Assembly: GCA_024279255.1 (NCBI GenBank)
Contig: JAJRRT010000099.1
Coordinates: forward strand, 1 to 33,871
DNA: 33,871 nt
Source: Deltaproteobacteria bacterium
GTDB taxonomy: Bacteria; Desulfobacterota; Desulfuromonadia; Desulfuromonadales; Geopsychrobacteraceae
Direction: 5' to 3'
Shown: in pieces, positions 15,408 to 24,012 of the stretch
Numbering within the stretch: position 1 is the first letter of the stretch
How the letters are laid out: the number at the start of each line of letters is the position of its first letter
Made by a program: the position numbers and the translations under genes
The notes under the pieces: model-generated
What the model was told of the DNA's origin: nothing
The model's input: only the letters and a program-made list of their open reading frames with translations
Databases searched by the model: none

Positions 15408-16844
15408 TCAGTGTCCCGTACCAAGTACAACAGCCGGTACAGTTTTCAGTAACAACTTCAAGTCCAGAAACAGTGACCACTTATCTATATATTCGAGGTC
15501 CATTCGCATCCATTGCTCAAAACCTATTTCGTTGCGCCCACTCACCTGCCAGATGCAGGTAATCCCGGGTTTCATCGATAAACGACGCCGCTGCCAGGGA
15601 TCATACTGCTCAACCTCTGCAGGTAAAGGCGGGCGCGGACCAACCAGTGCCATCTCACCTTTAAGGACGTTGATCAACTGAGGCAGTTCGTCGAGGCTGG
15701 TTTTACGCAGAATTTTCCCGATCCAGGTTACTCGCGGATCATCAGTAATTTTAAAAACCGGGCCTTCCTGCTCATTCAGACTGTCGAGGTCTTTGCGCAA
15801 CTCTTCAGCATTAACCACCATTGAACGGAACTTGAAAAGACCGAACGTTCTACCATTCAAGCCACTTCGTTCCTGGCGAAAAAAAACCGGCCCGGAACTG
15901 GTCATCTTGATGATTACCGCAAGCAACAAAAAAAGTGGCAACAGAAAAAACAGACCCCAAAATGCAGCAACACGGTCAAATACCTCCTTGACCGTAAGTT
16001 CAAAAACCCGCTGGGGACCAGAAGATAGTGAGACCATCGGCATTCCGACAAAATCACCGATCGATACGGAGGCGACCGAAGGTTGATACTTCAACTTATG
16101 TATCTGCCAATCCGGAACGATCCGGACGTTAATACCCAACTCTTCTGCAAAGGATATATAATCCATCACATTATCGATTTTATTGAGAGGCATGGCGAAA
16201 ACTATTTCGGCAACCGCAAAGTGCAGCAAAAACGCCTTGAAATTCTCCATCGATCCGATAACGCGGACCCCTTCTGCAACCTCCTCCTCATACCGGGAGT
16301 CATCAACTTCAAGACAACCCAAAATATGATATCCAAGGTGGTCCATCGACTTGAGATAACGGATCAAGTCTTTCGCACGCTCGCGACTGCCGACCACCAA
16401 AACCTCATGGTTATTCAGCCCCTGCCTGACTGAATTTCGGTGCAGCACTAAACGCAGATACCGATAGGAAAGCAAAAACAGCACGTTGAGCAAGACATAT
16501 GACCCGACAAGCATCCGACTGACATCACCACTATGGGCCAGATAAAGCAAAATAAGAACTGCAATAGCAGAGAATACGACAGCCTTAATAATACTAACGG
16601 TCGTTCCCAACGTTTCGAGCTGGCGATCCGGCTCATAAAGCCGAAACATCTGATAGCTCACCGCACTTGAAAGAAGCAACAGCGCCAGAACAAGCTGATG
16701 AAAGGCACTCGGAAATTGAGGTGCAAAGGAGAGACTCCCGGCTTCGTATTTGATCGTGGCGGCCACCAGAAAGGCACAAACCATCAAAAACAAGTCTAAA
16801 GCATAGAAAAATTTTCTTTGCATTATAGTTTTCTGACTACCCAT
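15408..16844 (-). CDS. Undecaprenyl-phosphate sugar-1-phosphate transferase (polyprenyl glycosylphosphotransferase)
   Basis: This enzyme starts repeat-unit assembly by placing a sugar-1-phosphate on undecaprenyl phosphate at the inner membrane. The N-terminal part has four membrane helices at about residues 15-125, then a cytosolic Rossmann-like part (EVLVVGSRERAKDL near 150). A re-entrant helix near 285-310 follows, and the catalytic domain carries FRQERSGLNGRTFGLFKFRS, DELPQLINVLKGEM and GPRPPLPAEVEQY, ending in KPGITCIWQVSGRN. It resembles WbaP/WcaJ; the donor sugar cannot be read from sequence. The ATG at 16844 follows GGGGAA; ATGs at 16856 and 16823 are alternatives. It is the promoter-proximal gene of the leftward export block. 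Confidence 0.92.
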   Translation of the reverse strand: MGSQKTIMQRKFFYALDLFLMVCAFLVAATIKYEAGSLSFAPQFPSAFHQLVLALLLLSSAVSYQMFRLYEPDRQLETLGTTVSIIKAVVFSAIAVLILLYLAHSGDVSRMLVGSYVLLNVLFLLSYRYLRLVLHRNSVRQGLNNHEVLVVGSRERAKDLIRYLKSMDHLGYHILGCLEVDDSRYEEEVAEGVRVIGSMENFKAFLLHFAVAEIVFAMPLNKIDNVMDYISFAEELGINVRIVPDWQIHKLKYQPSVASVSIGDFVGMPMVSLSSGPQRVFELTVKEVFDRVAAFWGLFFLLPLFLLLAVIIKMTSSGPVFFRQERSGLNGRTFGLFKFRSMVVNAEELRKDLDSLNEQEGPVFKITDDPRVTWIGKILRKTSLDELPQLINVLKGEMALVGPRPPLPAEVEQYDPWQRRRLSMKPGITCIWQVSGRNEIGFEQWMRMDLEYIDKWSLFLDLKLLLKTVPAVVLGTGH

Positions 16845-17192
16845 TAAATTCCCCATGCTGCTCGTTAGCGATGACCTTCTTTACAGGACCAGTATAATAC
16901 AACAGTAAAGGTCAGCATTAATCATGCCGTCTTGATCCTGGCACATAAGTGTCTGTTATTACAAGACAAACAAGAGACAGAGCACAAAGACAATCAATAT
17001 AAGGGTGCAAAAATAAGCGAAGAGGCCAAAAAGACGACAATTTCTGAGTCTTTATATTTCAAAGGGCTCCACGCAAAGAAAGACCCGACTTCAAATCTTG
17101 AAGACGGGCACTTTAAAATATTGCCCCTCCATCTATCCCACTGCAACTACAATCAAAAAACAGCGTTAAATTACATCAGGATAGAGGCTGAA
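16845..17192. other. Intergenic stretch between VanZ-like gene and transferase gene
   Basis: No convincing gene was found. A terminator for the VanZ-like gene lies in the right half, and the left half presumably holds the promoter of the export block. TATTAT/TATACT-like boxes are visible on the minus strand around 16890-16900 without a good -35. A rightward frame of about 110 codons here has a composition unlike a protein and lies across the terminator. Confidence 0.5.
17075..17108 (-). terminator. Rho-independent terminator after the VanZ-like gene
   Basis: On the minus strand CCCGTCTTCAA and TTGAAGTCGGG pair, with one mismatch, around a GAT loop and are followed by the T-rich TCTTTCTTT. 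It lies about 85 bases downstream of the VanZ-like stop and separates the precursor genes from the export genes. Confidence 0.8.
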
Positions 17193-18287
17193 TCAAGCTT
17201 TATTCGCACCAGAACTGCAGGCTTGAGCTTTGCTCAGGAAACCAGTCAAAAAACTCAAGCACAATAATCCTAATATCCCCCCACAAACATCTATCAACAC
17301 GTCACTCACCAATGGTGTCCTCCCCTCAATAAAAAGCTGTAAAAGTTCGGTTGTACATGCAAATAATATAACATTTAACATCACATAGGATGATTTACAC
17401 TGAAGTCCACTCAAAAAAAATCCGAGCAGTAAAAAACCGCCAAAATGCAATACCTTGTCCCTTGGCATTAATGTATCTACTGCATGTAAAACTTGACTTG
17501 TTTCGGCTGCCGATGAAATTGCTGTCTCTATCTCGCTGATGGCAACACCTACCCTCACACCAACCTCACCCTTCAGTTGAGCAGGCATCAGAGTTCCAAC
17601 AAGAATTGCACTGCAGGTAAGAACCAGTCCGATGCGCAGACCAATCTCTCCACGTCGCCACAAATAAGGGCGCAGAAGATAAAACAGAAATCCCCCCGCC
17701 AGACAGAAAACTAGAACCTGTCCATTCGGATACAGCGTATTAGGTTCTGCAGCGCGCAGACTCAGATTTCGTGCTTGCAAAGCACCTGTCGCATAGGGCA
17801 TTTGCAGCAGAATCTGCACTGATTCTGCACGCGAATTATAAGAAAAAGTTTCTGAATAATGTTGCCAATTACTTGTCCCTGTCAGACTGGCCACATAATG
17901 GGGAAGGTTCAACCACTGTCCTTCCCGAGTATATCGGACAAGTACGAGCCGTCCCAAATGCCACGAGCGACTACCAGGGATAATGTTCGTACTGCGCAAG
18001 TCGGCAGAAAGCTGCATAAAAGGAGTACGATCAGTCCACGCAACTTGCTGCCGAAAACTAAGACTCTCTTCAGGCTGGTTGTTAAGAAGGGATATCTCAG
18101 AACCAGAGAAAGAAACACTGCCCGGCAAGTCACCCGAAAGCTGCCAACCAGTCAGCTGATCTGAAAAATTGTTATTTACGAGAAGTTGAGGCCCAGTCAC
18201 AACAAAACGTGGCAACTGACTATGAACGGAAAGCACCACCAAAATAAAACAAAGCCCGATCAAAACTCGTACAAACAAGTACCTCAA
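17193..18287 (-). CDS. VanZ-like membrane protein with N-terminal extracytoplasmic beta domain
   Basis: The 364-residue protein has an N-terminal helix at about residues 4-22. A domain of about 150 residues follows with features of a galactose-binding or carbohydrate-binding jelly roll (LLVNNNFSDQLTGWQLSG, then SWHLGRLVLVRY and WQHYSETF). Four to five membrane helices end the protein. The last 90 residues fit VanZ: DKVLHFGGFLLLGF, ELLQLFIEGRTPLVSDVLIDVCGG. The start is TTG with AGGAGG five bases upstream. VanZ-like proteins are common in exopolysaccharide loci, but their activity there is unknown. The N-terminal domain may bind the polymer. Confidence 0.8.
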   Translation of the reverse strand: MRYLFVRVLIGLCFILVVLSVHSQLPRFVVTGPQLLVNNNFSDQLTGWQLSGDLPGSVSFSGSEISLLNNQPEESLSFRQQVAWTDRTPFMQLSADLRSTNIIPGSRSWHLGRLVLVRYTREGQWLNLPHYVASLTGTSNWQHYSETFSYNSRAESVQILLQMPYATGALQARNLSLRAAEPNTLYPNGQVLVFCLAGGFLFYLLRPYLWRRGEIGLRIGLVLTCSAILVGTLMPAQLKGEVGVRVGVAISEIETAISSAAETSQVLHAVDTLMPRDKVLHFGGFLLLGFFLSGLQCKSSYVMLNVILFACTTELLQLFIEGRTPLVSDVLIDVCGGILGLLCLSFLTGFLSKAQACSSGANKA

Positions 18288-18329
18288 TGATCCTCCTGCT
18301 CATCCTCACTATCTGCGATTAAACAATCT

Positions 18330-18420
18330 TCGACCTCAAACCTTTTCACAGGGATATGCAGGATATACAGAACAATTACAAACAAAAAACGATTATCCCC
18401 TGCCCTGTCCATCACTGCTA
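18330..18420. repeat. CAGGAT-type repeat, first copy upstream of the VanZ-like gene
   Basis: TTTTCACAGGGATATGCAGG and a downstream CCCCTGCCCTGTCCAT form a weak complementary pair. It is a degenerate relative of the better copy at 18444-18563. Together the two copies fill most of the 326-base gap between the dehydrogenase and VanZ-like genes, in which no gene was seen. Confidence 0.65.
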
Positions 18421-18443
18421 AACAGAGCTTCAGGTTTAGAACC

Positions 18444-18563
18444 TGTTATTTACAGGGATACGCAGGATGGGACAGGATGAAAGCTGGAGACAACGACAAA
18501 CCAGAACCGGGCTATGGGGTTGGATCTATCCTGCAGATCCTGTACATCCCTGTGAAACAGAAC
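18444..18563. repeat. CAGGAT-type hairpin repeat, second copy
   Basis: The left arm TTTACAGGGATACGCAGGAT pairs with the right arm ATCCTGTACATCCCTGTGAA over a spacer of about 70 bases. A second unit in each arm (GGGACAGGATG and TATCCTGCAG) extends the pairing. Confidence 0.85.
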
Positions 18564-18613
18564 CGTTCCCACTTCTTTCAGTTTGCCAGTTCCCGCCCCT
18601 CGCTTCATTCTTT

Positions 18614-19951
18614 TCACAAACACCAATACCGACAGCCTAACGCTTCAATCTCATCCCGCATCAGCACATTCTTCACATCCATCACCACCCCGCAGCAATT
18701 GCCATTATTACAAAGCGCCGCCAAGTCATTGACCGATAGCGACTTAAAAGCATCGTGTGACACTGCATAAACAATCGCATCCACCGGAGCGAGGCCCTCA
18801 AGATCGAACAACTTCAGATCATATTCATGCCGAGCAGCATCTGCGTCAGCCATAGGATCATGGACAAGAACCTCAACCCCGTACTCTTTCAGTTCAGTCA
18901 CAATATCGATGACCTTAGAATTACGGATATCCGGGCAGTTTTCCTTAAAGGTTAACCCTAGCACCAGCACACGAGCGCCCCTCACCGCCTTGTCAGCCTT
19001 GATCAACTGTTTCACGGTTTGTTCAGCGACATGCTTGCCCATGCCATCATTGATCCGGCGACCAGCCAGAATCACCTGGGGGTTATAACCGATCGACTCA
19101 GCCTTGTAGGTGAGGTAGTAAGGATCAACCCCGATACAGTGGCCACCAACCAATCCAGGGGTAAAGGGCAGAAAGTTCCACTTGGTCCCCGCCGCCGCCA
19201 GCACATCCCGCGTTGAAATTCCCATTTTGCCGAAAATAAGCGCCAGTTCATTCATCAACGCGATATTTAAATCACGTTGTGTATTCTCGATCACCTTAGC
19301 GGCCTCAGCCACCTTTATACTGGGCGCACGATGAACCCCGGCAGTCACAACAAGCTCGTAAACACCGGCGACGGTCTCCAGAGTCGCAGCGTCCTGGCCA
19401 GACACAACTTTAATAATCTTATCGACTGTATGCACCTTATCACCCGGATTAATCCGCTCCGGTGAATAACCGACGCTGAAATCAACCCCACACTTAAGAC
19501 CCGACTCCCGCTCCAGAATCGGCACCGCGATCTCTTCGGTCACACCGGGATAAACCGTCGATTCATAGACTACGATACTCCCCTCGGCAAGGTTCTGACC
19601 TATAGTGCGACTCGCCGCCTCAACCGGGGTTAAATCTGGTTTACGGTTATCATCAATCGGCGTCGGCACAGTCACGATCAGAAATGATGCATCAGCCAGC
19701 CGTGACGGATCAGTCGTATAATCAATTTGTGTACTGGCTAGGTCAGCGGCCGTCAGCTCACCTGTGGCGTCATAACCATCTTCAAGCTGTGCGATTTTCT
19801 CCTTATGGATATCAAAACCAATGACATCGACTTTGCGACCGAAAGCGGCAGCAAGCGGAAGGCCGACATAACCAAGACCTACAACTGCAATTTTTGCCTG
19901 TTTGTTTACGATTTGTTTGATGGTAATCAAAATATTATCCAAAGTATTCAC
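18614..19951 (-). CDS. Nucleotide-sugar dehydrogenase (UDP-HexNAc 6-dehydrogenase, TviB/WbpO type)
   Basis: This enzyme oxidises C6 of a UDP-sugar twice with NAD, giving a uronic acid precursor. The NAD site is IAVVGLGYVGLPLAAAFG near residue 18, the central domain has YSPERINPGD, and the catalytic region GLVGGHCIGVDPYYLTYKA holds the essential cysteine. The C-terminal domain has GLTFKENCPDIRNSK. The pattern is closest to the UDP-GlcNAc/GalNAc dehydrogenase group, but the exact substrate is not certain. The start is unclear: GTG at 19951 and TTGs at 19942 and 19930 all precede the NAD motif, and none has a strong ribosome-binding site. The open frame upstream to 20086 runs through a CAGGAT repeat and is probably not translated. 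Confidence 0.92.
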   Translation of the reverse strand: MNTLDNILITIKQIVNKQAKIAVVGLGYVGLPLAAAFGRKVDVIGFDIHKEKIAQLEDGYDATGELTAADLASTQIDYTTDPSRLADASFLIVTVPTPIDDNRKPDLTPVEAASRTIGQNLAEGSIVVYESTVYPGVTEEIAVPILERESGLKCGVDFSVGYSPERINPGDKVHTVDKIIKVVSGQDAATLETVAGVYELVVTAGVHRAPSIKVAEAAKVIENTQRDLNIALMNELALIFGKMGISTRDVLAAAGTKWNFLPFTPGLVGGHCIGVDPYYLTYKAESIGYNPQVILAGRRINDGMGKHVAEQTVKQLIKADKAVRGARVLVLGLTFKENCPDIRNSKVIDIVTELKEYGVEVLVHDPMADADAARHEYDLKLFDLEGLAPVDAIVYAVSHDAFKSLSVNDLAALCNNGNCCGVVMDVKNVLMRDEIEALGCRYWCL

Positions 19952-20014
19952 GCGTGACCGAACGTTCTTAAAGTTAAAACTCACCCTGTGTGCCACGTTT
20001 AACCAAAACCTTAA

Positions 20015-20125
20015 ACAGTATTTACAGGTAAACATAGGATAAAACAACCTAGAACCTAATACAAAATCCCAGCGCCGAGGACTCAACTTTCATCCTGCCT
20101 ATCCTGTACCTCCCTGTTAAAAGTA
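20015..20125. repeat. CAGGAT-type hairpin repeat, third copy
   Basis: The left arm TATTTACAGGTAAACATAGGAT pairs imperfectly with the right arm ATCCTGCCTATCCTGTACCT and following CCCTGTTAAAA. TTTAACCAAAACC lies at its left edge (from about 20000), the same core as in the CACAGAG elements. It stands upstream of the dehydrogenase gene. Confidence 0.78.
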
Positions 20126-20187
20126 TTCCACGCCCTTCTTCCAGGATTTAAAAATGATCCAAATGAGAAAGGCTCTCGCTTAAATAA

Positions 20188-21540
20188 TCACTGATCAATC
20201 AAAGCAAGTAGCTCTACCGTCTTCTTCTCCATCAAAGCTTGATCACCTCTCGATTCAACATTCAGACGTAATACAGGCTCAGTGTTAGAACTACGTAAAT
20301 TAAACCGCCAATCGACAAATTCTATACTCAAGCCATCCGTAAGATCGATCGCTGGATTATAAACAGAATAAAAGTTTTCAACTCTGGCGATCGCAGCAGC
20401 AGGATCATCTAGACGACTATTGATTTCTCCACTCACCGGAAACTTTTTCATCCGATCACCAACCAGACTTGCCAAGGATTGCCCTGTCCGGCTCATCAAT
20501 TCCAGCACTAATAACCAAGGGATCATACCGCTGTCACAGTAGGCGAAATCACGGAAATAGTGATGAGCGCTCATCTCACCGCCATAGACTGCATCCTCCA
20601 ACCGCATCCGTTCCTTGATAAAAGCATGTCCGGTTTTACACATGATCGGCGTGCCGCCCATAGTTTCAACCATCTCGACCGTGTTCCAGGTCAAACGTGG
20701 ATCATGGATAATTTTAGATCCTGGCTTCGCGGCAAGCTGCGCTGCCGCAAGCAGTCCGACAATATAGTAGCCCTCAATGAATTCACCTTGCCCGTCAAAA
20801 AAGAAACAACGATCAAAGTCTCCGTCCCAGGCAATCCCGACATCCGCCTTATTCGCCAGAACGGCATCCTGAGTCGCAGCACGATTTTCAGGTAACAACG
20901 GATTAGGAATACCATTGGGAAAATTACCATCTGGCTGATGGTAGACACGAACAAGCTCGAATGGCAGTTGCGATGCGAGTAGATCGAGTGCCGGACCGGC
21001 GCAGCCATTTCCGGCGTTAACCACGACTTTCAAAGGTTTCAGAACAGCGACATCAACATAACCGAGCAGATGACGAATATAGGCAGGCTTCATATCGAGC
21101 ATTTGGATGTTACCCACCTCACCTGCTTCAACAAAACTCCCCCGCTCGGCAAGACGACGAATCTCTTCCAGGCCAGTATCACCACTAATCGGCTTCGAGC
21201 CTTCACGCACCAGCTTCATGCCGTTATAATCCATCGGATTATGACTAGCCGTCACCATGATGCCGCCATCCATCTGCTGACTAAAGGTCGCATGATAAAC
21301 CTCTTCAGTGCCGCAGAGGCCGATATCAAAAACATCTACCCCACCCTCAGTCAGCCCTTTAGCTAGCGCCGAGCAGAGCTCCTCACTCGACAGACGTACA
21401 TCACGTCCGACAACAACCTTTGATGGCCTGAGGAATTCAGCATAGGCCCGCCCAATGCGGTAAGCGATTTCTTCGTTAAGTTCAGAGCCTAACTGGCCGC
21501 GAATGTCATATGCCTTGAAACAAGTTAAATTCATAGTCAT
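20188..21540 (-). CDS. manB: Phosphomannomutase/phosphoglucomutase
   Basis: This enzyme converts mannose 6-phosphate to mannose 1-phosphate, the substrate for the guanylyltransferase gene nearby. The 450-residue length fits the four-domain alpha-D-phosphohexomutase family. Visible sites are AYDIRG near residue 10, the phosphoserine loop [11 protein letters not shown] with S99, the magnesium loop DGDFDR near residue 233, the sugar loop [10 protein letters not shown] near 320 and the phosphate loop RSSNTEP near 420. The [10 protein letters not shown] form suits dual mannose/glucose enzymes such as AlgC. The first ATG has AAGGA six bases upstream. It lies in the GDP-mannose/GDP-fucose supply block. 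Confidence 0.94.
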   Translation of the reverse strand: MTMNLTCFKAYDIRGQLGSELNEEIAYRIGRAYAEFLRPSKVVVGRDVRLSSEELCSALAKGLTEGGVDVFDIGLCGTEEVYHATFSQQMDGGIMVTASHNPMDYNGMKLVREGSKPISGDTGLEEIRRLAERGSFVEAGEVGNIQMLDMKPAYIRHLLGYVDVAVLKPLKVVVNAGNGCAGPALDLLASQLPFELVRVYHQPDGNFPNGIPNPLLPENRAATQDAVLANKADVGIAWDGDFDRCFFFDGQGEFIEGYYIVGLLAAAQLAAKPGSKIIHDPRLTWNTVEMVETMGGTPIMCKTGHAFIKERMRLEDAVYGGEMSAHHYFRDFAYCDSGMIPWLLVLELMSRTGQSLASLVGDRMKKFPVSGEINSRLDDPAAAIARVENFYSVYNPAIDLTDGLSIEFVDWRFNLRSSNTEPVLRLNVESRGDQALMEKKTVELLALIDQ

Positions 21541-21551
21541 TTAAAATCCTT

Positions 21552-21664
21552 TTTACACCACAGAGTTCACAGAGAACACAGAGAAAAGCGTTTTTAGGGG
21601 TTTAACCAAAACCCAAGCTCTTGACCCTGGGTTAAACTCCGTGTTCTCCGTGTCCTCTGTGGTG
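21552..21664. repeat. CACAGAG-arm hairpin repeat, full copy
   Basis: The left arm CACCACAGAGTTCACAGAGA pairs with the right arm TCTCCGTGTCCTCTGTGGTG, and the inner ACACAGAGAAAA pairs partly with CTCCGTGT. The middle carries GGTTTAACCAAAACCC and a second half GGGTTAAAC. It separates the phosphomannomutase gene from the GxxExxY gene. Confidence 0.92.
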
Positions 21665-21681
21665 AATGCCTGAGTGGTTAT

Positions 21682-22056
21682 CTAATTAGCGATTCGAACA
21701 ACCCCGTCCTTAAGCAGATTGACGTTGAAATTAATCAAAAGGCCAAGTTTTTTTGAAGAAAGTTTCAGGTAAGAAAGTAATTGCGCACTATGTATAGGTA
21801 ACAGTCTATCAACGGCTTTCAACTCAATAATAAGTTGCTTTTCAACCAGAAGGTCAAGACGATAACCACACTCTAACTGGACTCCTCGATTTGCAACTGG
21901 CAGGGCCCTCTGACTCTCGACTTCCAGACCCAATTGGCTTAATTCATATACCAAACAAGCTTCATAGGCCGACTCAAGAAGGCCAGGGCCTAGCGCCCTG
22001 TGAACTTGTATGGCAGCTCCGATGACCTGATCGGTCAACCGATTTAGTTTGGCCAT
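21682..22056 (-). CDS. GxxExxY family protein
   Basis: The 124-residue protein shows the defining motif GLLESAYE near residue 25, an amphipathic helix LVYELSQLGLEVESQ, and a YRLDLLVEKQLIIELKAVD segment. That D...ExK pattern suggests a PD-(D/E)XK nuclease-like fold, which the family is thought to have; its function is not established. The ATG at 22056 is preferred because GGAGG lies five bases upstream; an ATG at 22068 is the alternative. It is inserted between manB and manC and flanked on both sides by CACAGAG hairpins, so it may be a passenger or belong with the repeats rather than with sugar synthesis. Confidence 0.9.
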   Translation of the reverse strand: MAKLNRLTDQVIGAAIQVHRALGPGLLESAYEACLVYELSQLGLEVESQRALPVANRGVQLECGYRLDLLVEKQLIIELKAVDRLLPIHSAQLLSYLKLSSKKLGLLINFNVNLLKDGVVRIAN

Positions 22057-22084
22057 CTCCCCCTCCATCTTTCACTTCCGTTCG

Positions 22085-22190
22085 TTCGCCGATTTACGCT
22101 AAAAAAGTTTTTAAGATTTAACCAAAAAGAAAAGCACTTGCCTTGGTTTACCTCAGTGCACTCCGTGCCCTCTGTGGTGAAAATAGTTTT
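22085..22190. repeat. CACAGAG-arm hairpin repeat, copy with decayed left arm
   Basis: The core TTTAACCAAAAAG and the right arm CTCCGTGCCCTCTGTGGTG are clear, but the left arm has lost most CACAGAG units. It lies between the manC and GxxExxY genes. Confidence 0.75.
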
Positions 22191-23658
22191 AGTCTTTGCG
22201 CCCGTACTGATCCTCAATCCGCACAATATCATCCTCACCCAGATAACTACCGGTCTGCACCTCGATCAATTCCAATGAAAGCTTACCGGGGTTTGCAATA
22301 CGGTGAGCAGTTCCAACAGGGATATATATCGATTCGTTTTCGCTAACCAGCTTTATCTCTTCACCGCAGGTCACTTCAGCGGTTCCGCGGACAACGACCC
22401 AATGCTCAGAACGATGGTGGTGAATCTGTAGTGAGGAACTGCCACCAGGCTTAACGGTGATCAACTTGACCTGGAAACGTTCACCCATATTGAGGCATTC
22501 ATAATCTCCCCAGGGACGATTAACCCGACGATGCAGTGAAGCTTCACCGCGTTCTTGTTTCTTCAGGGTATCAACAATTTTCTTGACGTCTTGAACGCGG
22601 TCCTTATCTGCAACTAACAGGGCATCCTTGGTATCAACGACAACCAGGTTGTCAATACCGATACCGGCAATCAAACGATCTTCGCTATAGAGATAACAGT
22701 TGCTCGCATCCTCAACCAGAACATCACCGCGAATAACATTGTTAGCCGTTTGTTTTTCACCGACCTCCCACAATGCCGACCAGGATCCAATATCGTTCCA
22801 GCCAGCATCCAGCGGAATAACTACCGCATGAGCCGTCTTCTCCATCACCGCATAATCGATTGAATCACTTGGGCAAACAGCAAAGAGCTCGGCGGCCAAA
22901 CGCAAAAAATCAAGATCACTCTGTAAAGAAGCATGGGCCTGCTGACAAGCATTGAGCATCGTCGGATTGAACTTTTTCAGTTCATCCAAAAACCGCGAAG
23001 CCTTGAACATGAACATCCCGCTGTTCCAATAATAGTCGCCGGAAGCTACATATTTTTCAGCGGTGCTGCTGTCAGGTTTTTCAACGAATGAATCGACAGT
23101 AAATGCACCGAACTGCGAAGCGAGAGACGTGAGGTTGGGATGTGCTTCACTGCCTTTCTCACTTCTCGCCTCTAACTTCTCACCTCTCCGAATATAGCCA
23201 TACCCCGTCTCCGGTTTATCCGGCACAATACCAAAAGTGACCAGCTTCCCGTCATCGGCTAAAACGAGGCCATCGACAACCGCCTGCTGAAACACATCGA
23301 CTTGTTGAATCAGATGATCCGCTGGCAAAATCAGCAAAACCGGGTCGCTACCATCAGAAATGGCTTGTAGAGCAGCTATGGCAACAGCAGGAGCAGTGTT
23401 CCGACCACAAGGCTCAAGAATGATTGCCCCATCACCATTAACCTGTTGACGCATCTGTTCTGCGACAAGGAAACGATGCGCTTCGTTACAGACAACCATC
23501 GGGCTTGCGATGTTCTCCATTCCCTCCAGACGCGCAGCAGTCTCTTGCAGCATTGTCTGCTCGCTATTCAGGGGTAATAACTGCTTGGGATAAGCCTCAC
23601 GCGACAAAGGCCAAAGCCGGGTGCCGGCCCCTCCTGATAAAATCACTGGTTGAATCAT
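22189..23658 (-). CDS. manC: Mannose-1-phosphate guanylyltransferase/mannose-6-phosphate isomerase with repeat-encoded insertion
   Basis: This type II bifunctional enzyme makes GDP-mannose from mannose 1-phosphate and GTP and can isomerise fructose 6-phosphate. The nucleotidyltransferase signature GGAGTRLWPLSR lies at residues 9-20, with PADHLI, YWNSGMFMFKA and DAGWNDIGSW following. The cupin isomerase domain near the end has VKPGGSSSLQIHHHRSEHWVVVRG. GGAGGG precedes the ATG by seven bases. Residues 161-183 form a charged stretch (KLEARSEKGSEA, then HPNLTSLASQ) between RRGE and the FVEKP motif. E. coli CpsB has about 16 residues between those motifs and here there are about 31. The extra DNA is a heptamer-type purine arm plus pyrimidine arm in frame. 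Confidence 0.95.
   Translation of the reverse strand: MIQPVILSGGAGTRLWPLSREAYPKQLLPLNSEQTMLQETAARLEGMENIASPMVVCNEAHRFLVAEQMRQQVNGDGAIILEPCGRNTAPAVAIAALQAISDGSDPVLLILPADHLIQQVDVFQQAVVDGLVLADDGKLVTFGIVPDKPETGYGYIRRGEKLEARSEKGSEAHPNLTSLASQFGAFTVDSFVEKPDSSTAEKYVASGDYYWNSGMFMFKASRFLDELKKFNPTMLNACQQAHASLQSDLDFLRLAAELFAVCPSDSIDYAVMEKTAHAVVIPLDAGWNDIGSWSALWEVGEKQTANNVIRGDVLVEDASNCYLYSEDRLIAGIGIDNLVVVDTKDALLVADKDRVQDVKKIVDTLKKQERGEASLHRRVNRPWGDYECLNMGERFQVKLITVKPGGSSSLQIHHHRSEHWVVVRGTAEVTCGEEIKLVSENESIYIPVGTAHRIANPGKLSLELIEVQTGSYLGEDDIVRIEDQYGRKD
23113..23189. repeat. Heptamer-type hairpin inside manC, in frame
   Basis: On the coding strand a purine arm (GGAGAGGTGAGAAGTTAGAG, then GCGAGAAGTGAGAAAGGCAG) is followed by a few bases and a pyrimidine arm (CAACCTCACGTCTCTCGCTT). 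It is the same class of element as the intergenic blocks at 3541 and 4428, but both arms are translated. Confidence 0.85.
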
Positions 23659-23675
23659 CTAAAACCCTCCGTTAA

Positions 23676-23712
23676 AAGATAGAATCACGAGGTGTGAAAC
23701 GCGAAACGAGAA
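23676..23712. repeat. Short heptamer-type remnant upstream of manC
   Basis: CACGAGGTGTGAAACGCGAA and a following ACGAGAAAAC match the purine arm of the heptamer family without a clear pairing arm. It is the first of three repeat types in the 354-base gap before manC; no gene was found in that gap. Confidence 0.55.
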
Positions 23713-23744
23713 AACAATTTAAGTTCTTTTAGCAATTTAACTAC

Positions 23745-23862
23745 ACGTTCACCGTGCTCTTAAGCACACAGAGATCACCGAGAAAATCTATGTTCTAAGG
23801 TTTACCAAAAGAAAACCCTTGCCCTCGCTTTCCTCTGTGCCCTCCGTGTCCTCTGTGGTGAA
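23745..23862. repeat. CACAGAG-arm hairpin repeat upstream of manC
   Basis: The left arm (CACACAGAGATCACCGAGAA) pairs imperfectly with the right arm (CCTCCGTGTCCTCTGTGGTG). The middle shows AAGGTTTACCAAAAG, a one-base-shorter form of the shared core. Confidence 0.85.
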
Positions 23863-23892
23863 AAGCCTTTAAAGCATCGACCGCACGTACGC

Positions 23893-24012
23893 TTCGCATA
23901 CTCAAGTCGCAAAGTCCGCAAAGAAGTTCATGGTGAAGGACTTAGCCAAAAAAACAAAAATCCACATAAGCTTTTAACATTGCGGTCTTTGCGCCTTTGC
24001 GGTGAAAAGTCT
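23893..24012. repeat. GCAAAG-arm hairpin repeat downstream of fcl
   Basis: The left arm GTCGCAAAGTCCGCAAAGAA pairs with the right arm GGTCTTTGCGCCTTTGCGGT. The middle carries GGACTTAGCCAAAAAAAC, at the position and with a likeness to the GGTTTAACCAAAA core of the CACAGAG elements. It ends at the fcl stop codon. Confidence 0.85.

Noticed and set aside
16932..17267. Rightward open frame (111 codons) between the transferase and VanZ-like genes
   Set aside because: It crosses the terminator and the end of the VanZ-like gene and has low-complexity K/Q/T-rich composition without signs of a domain.
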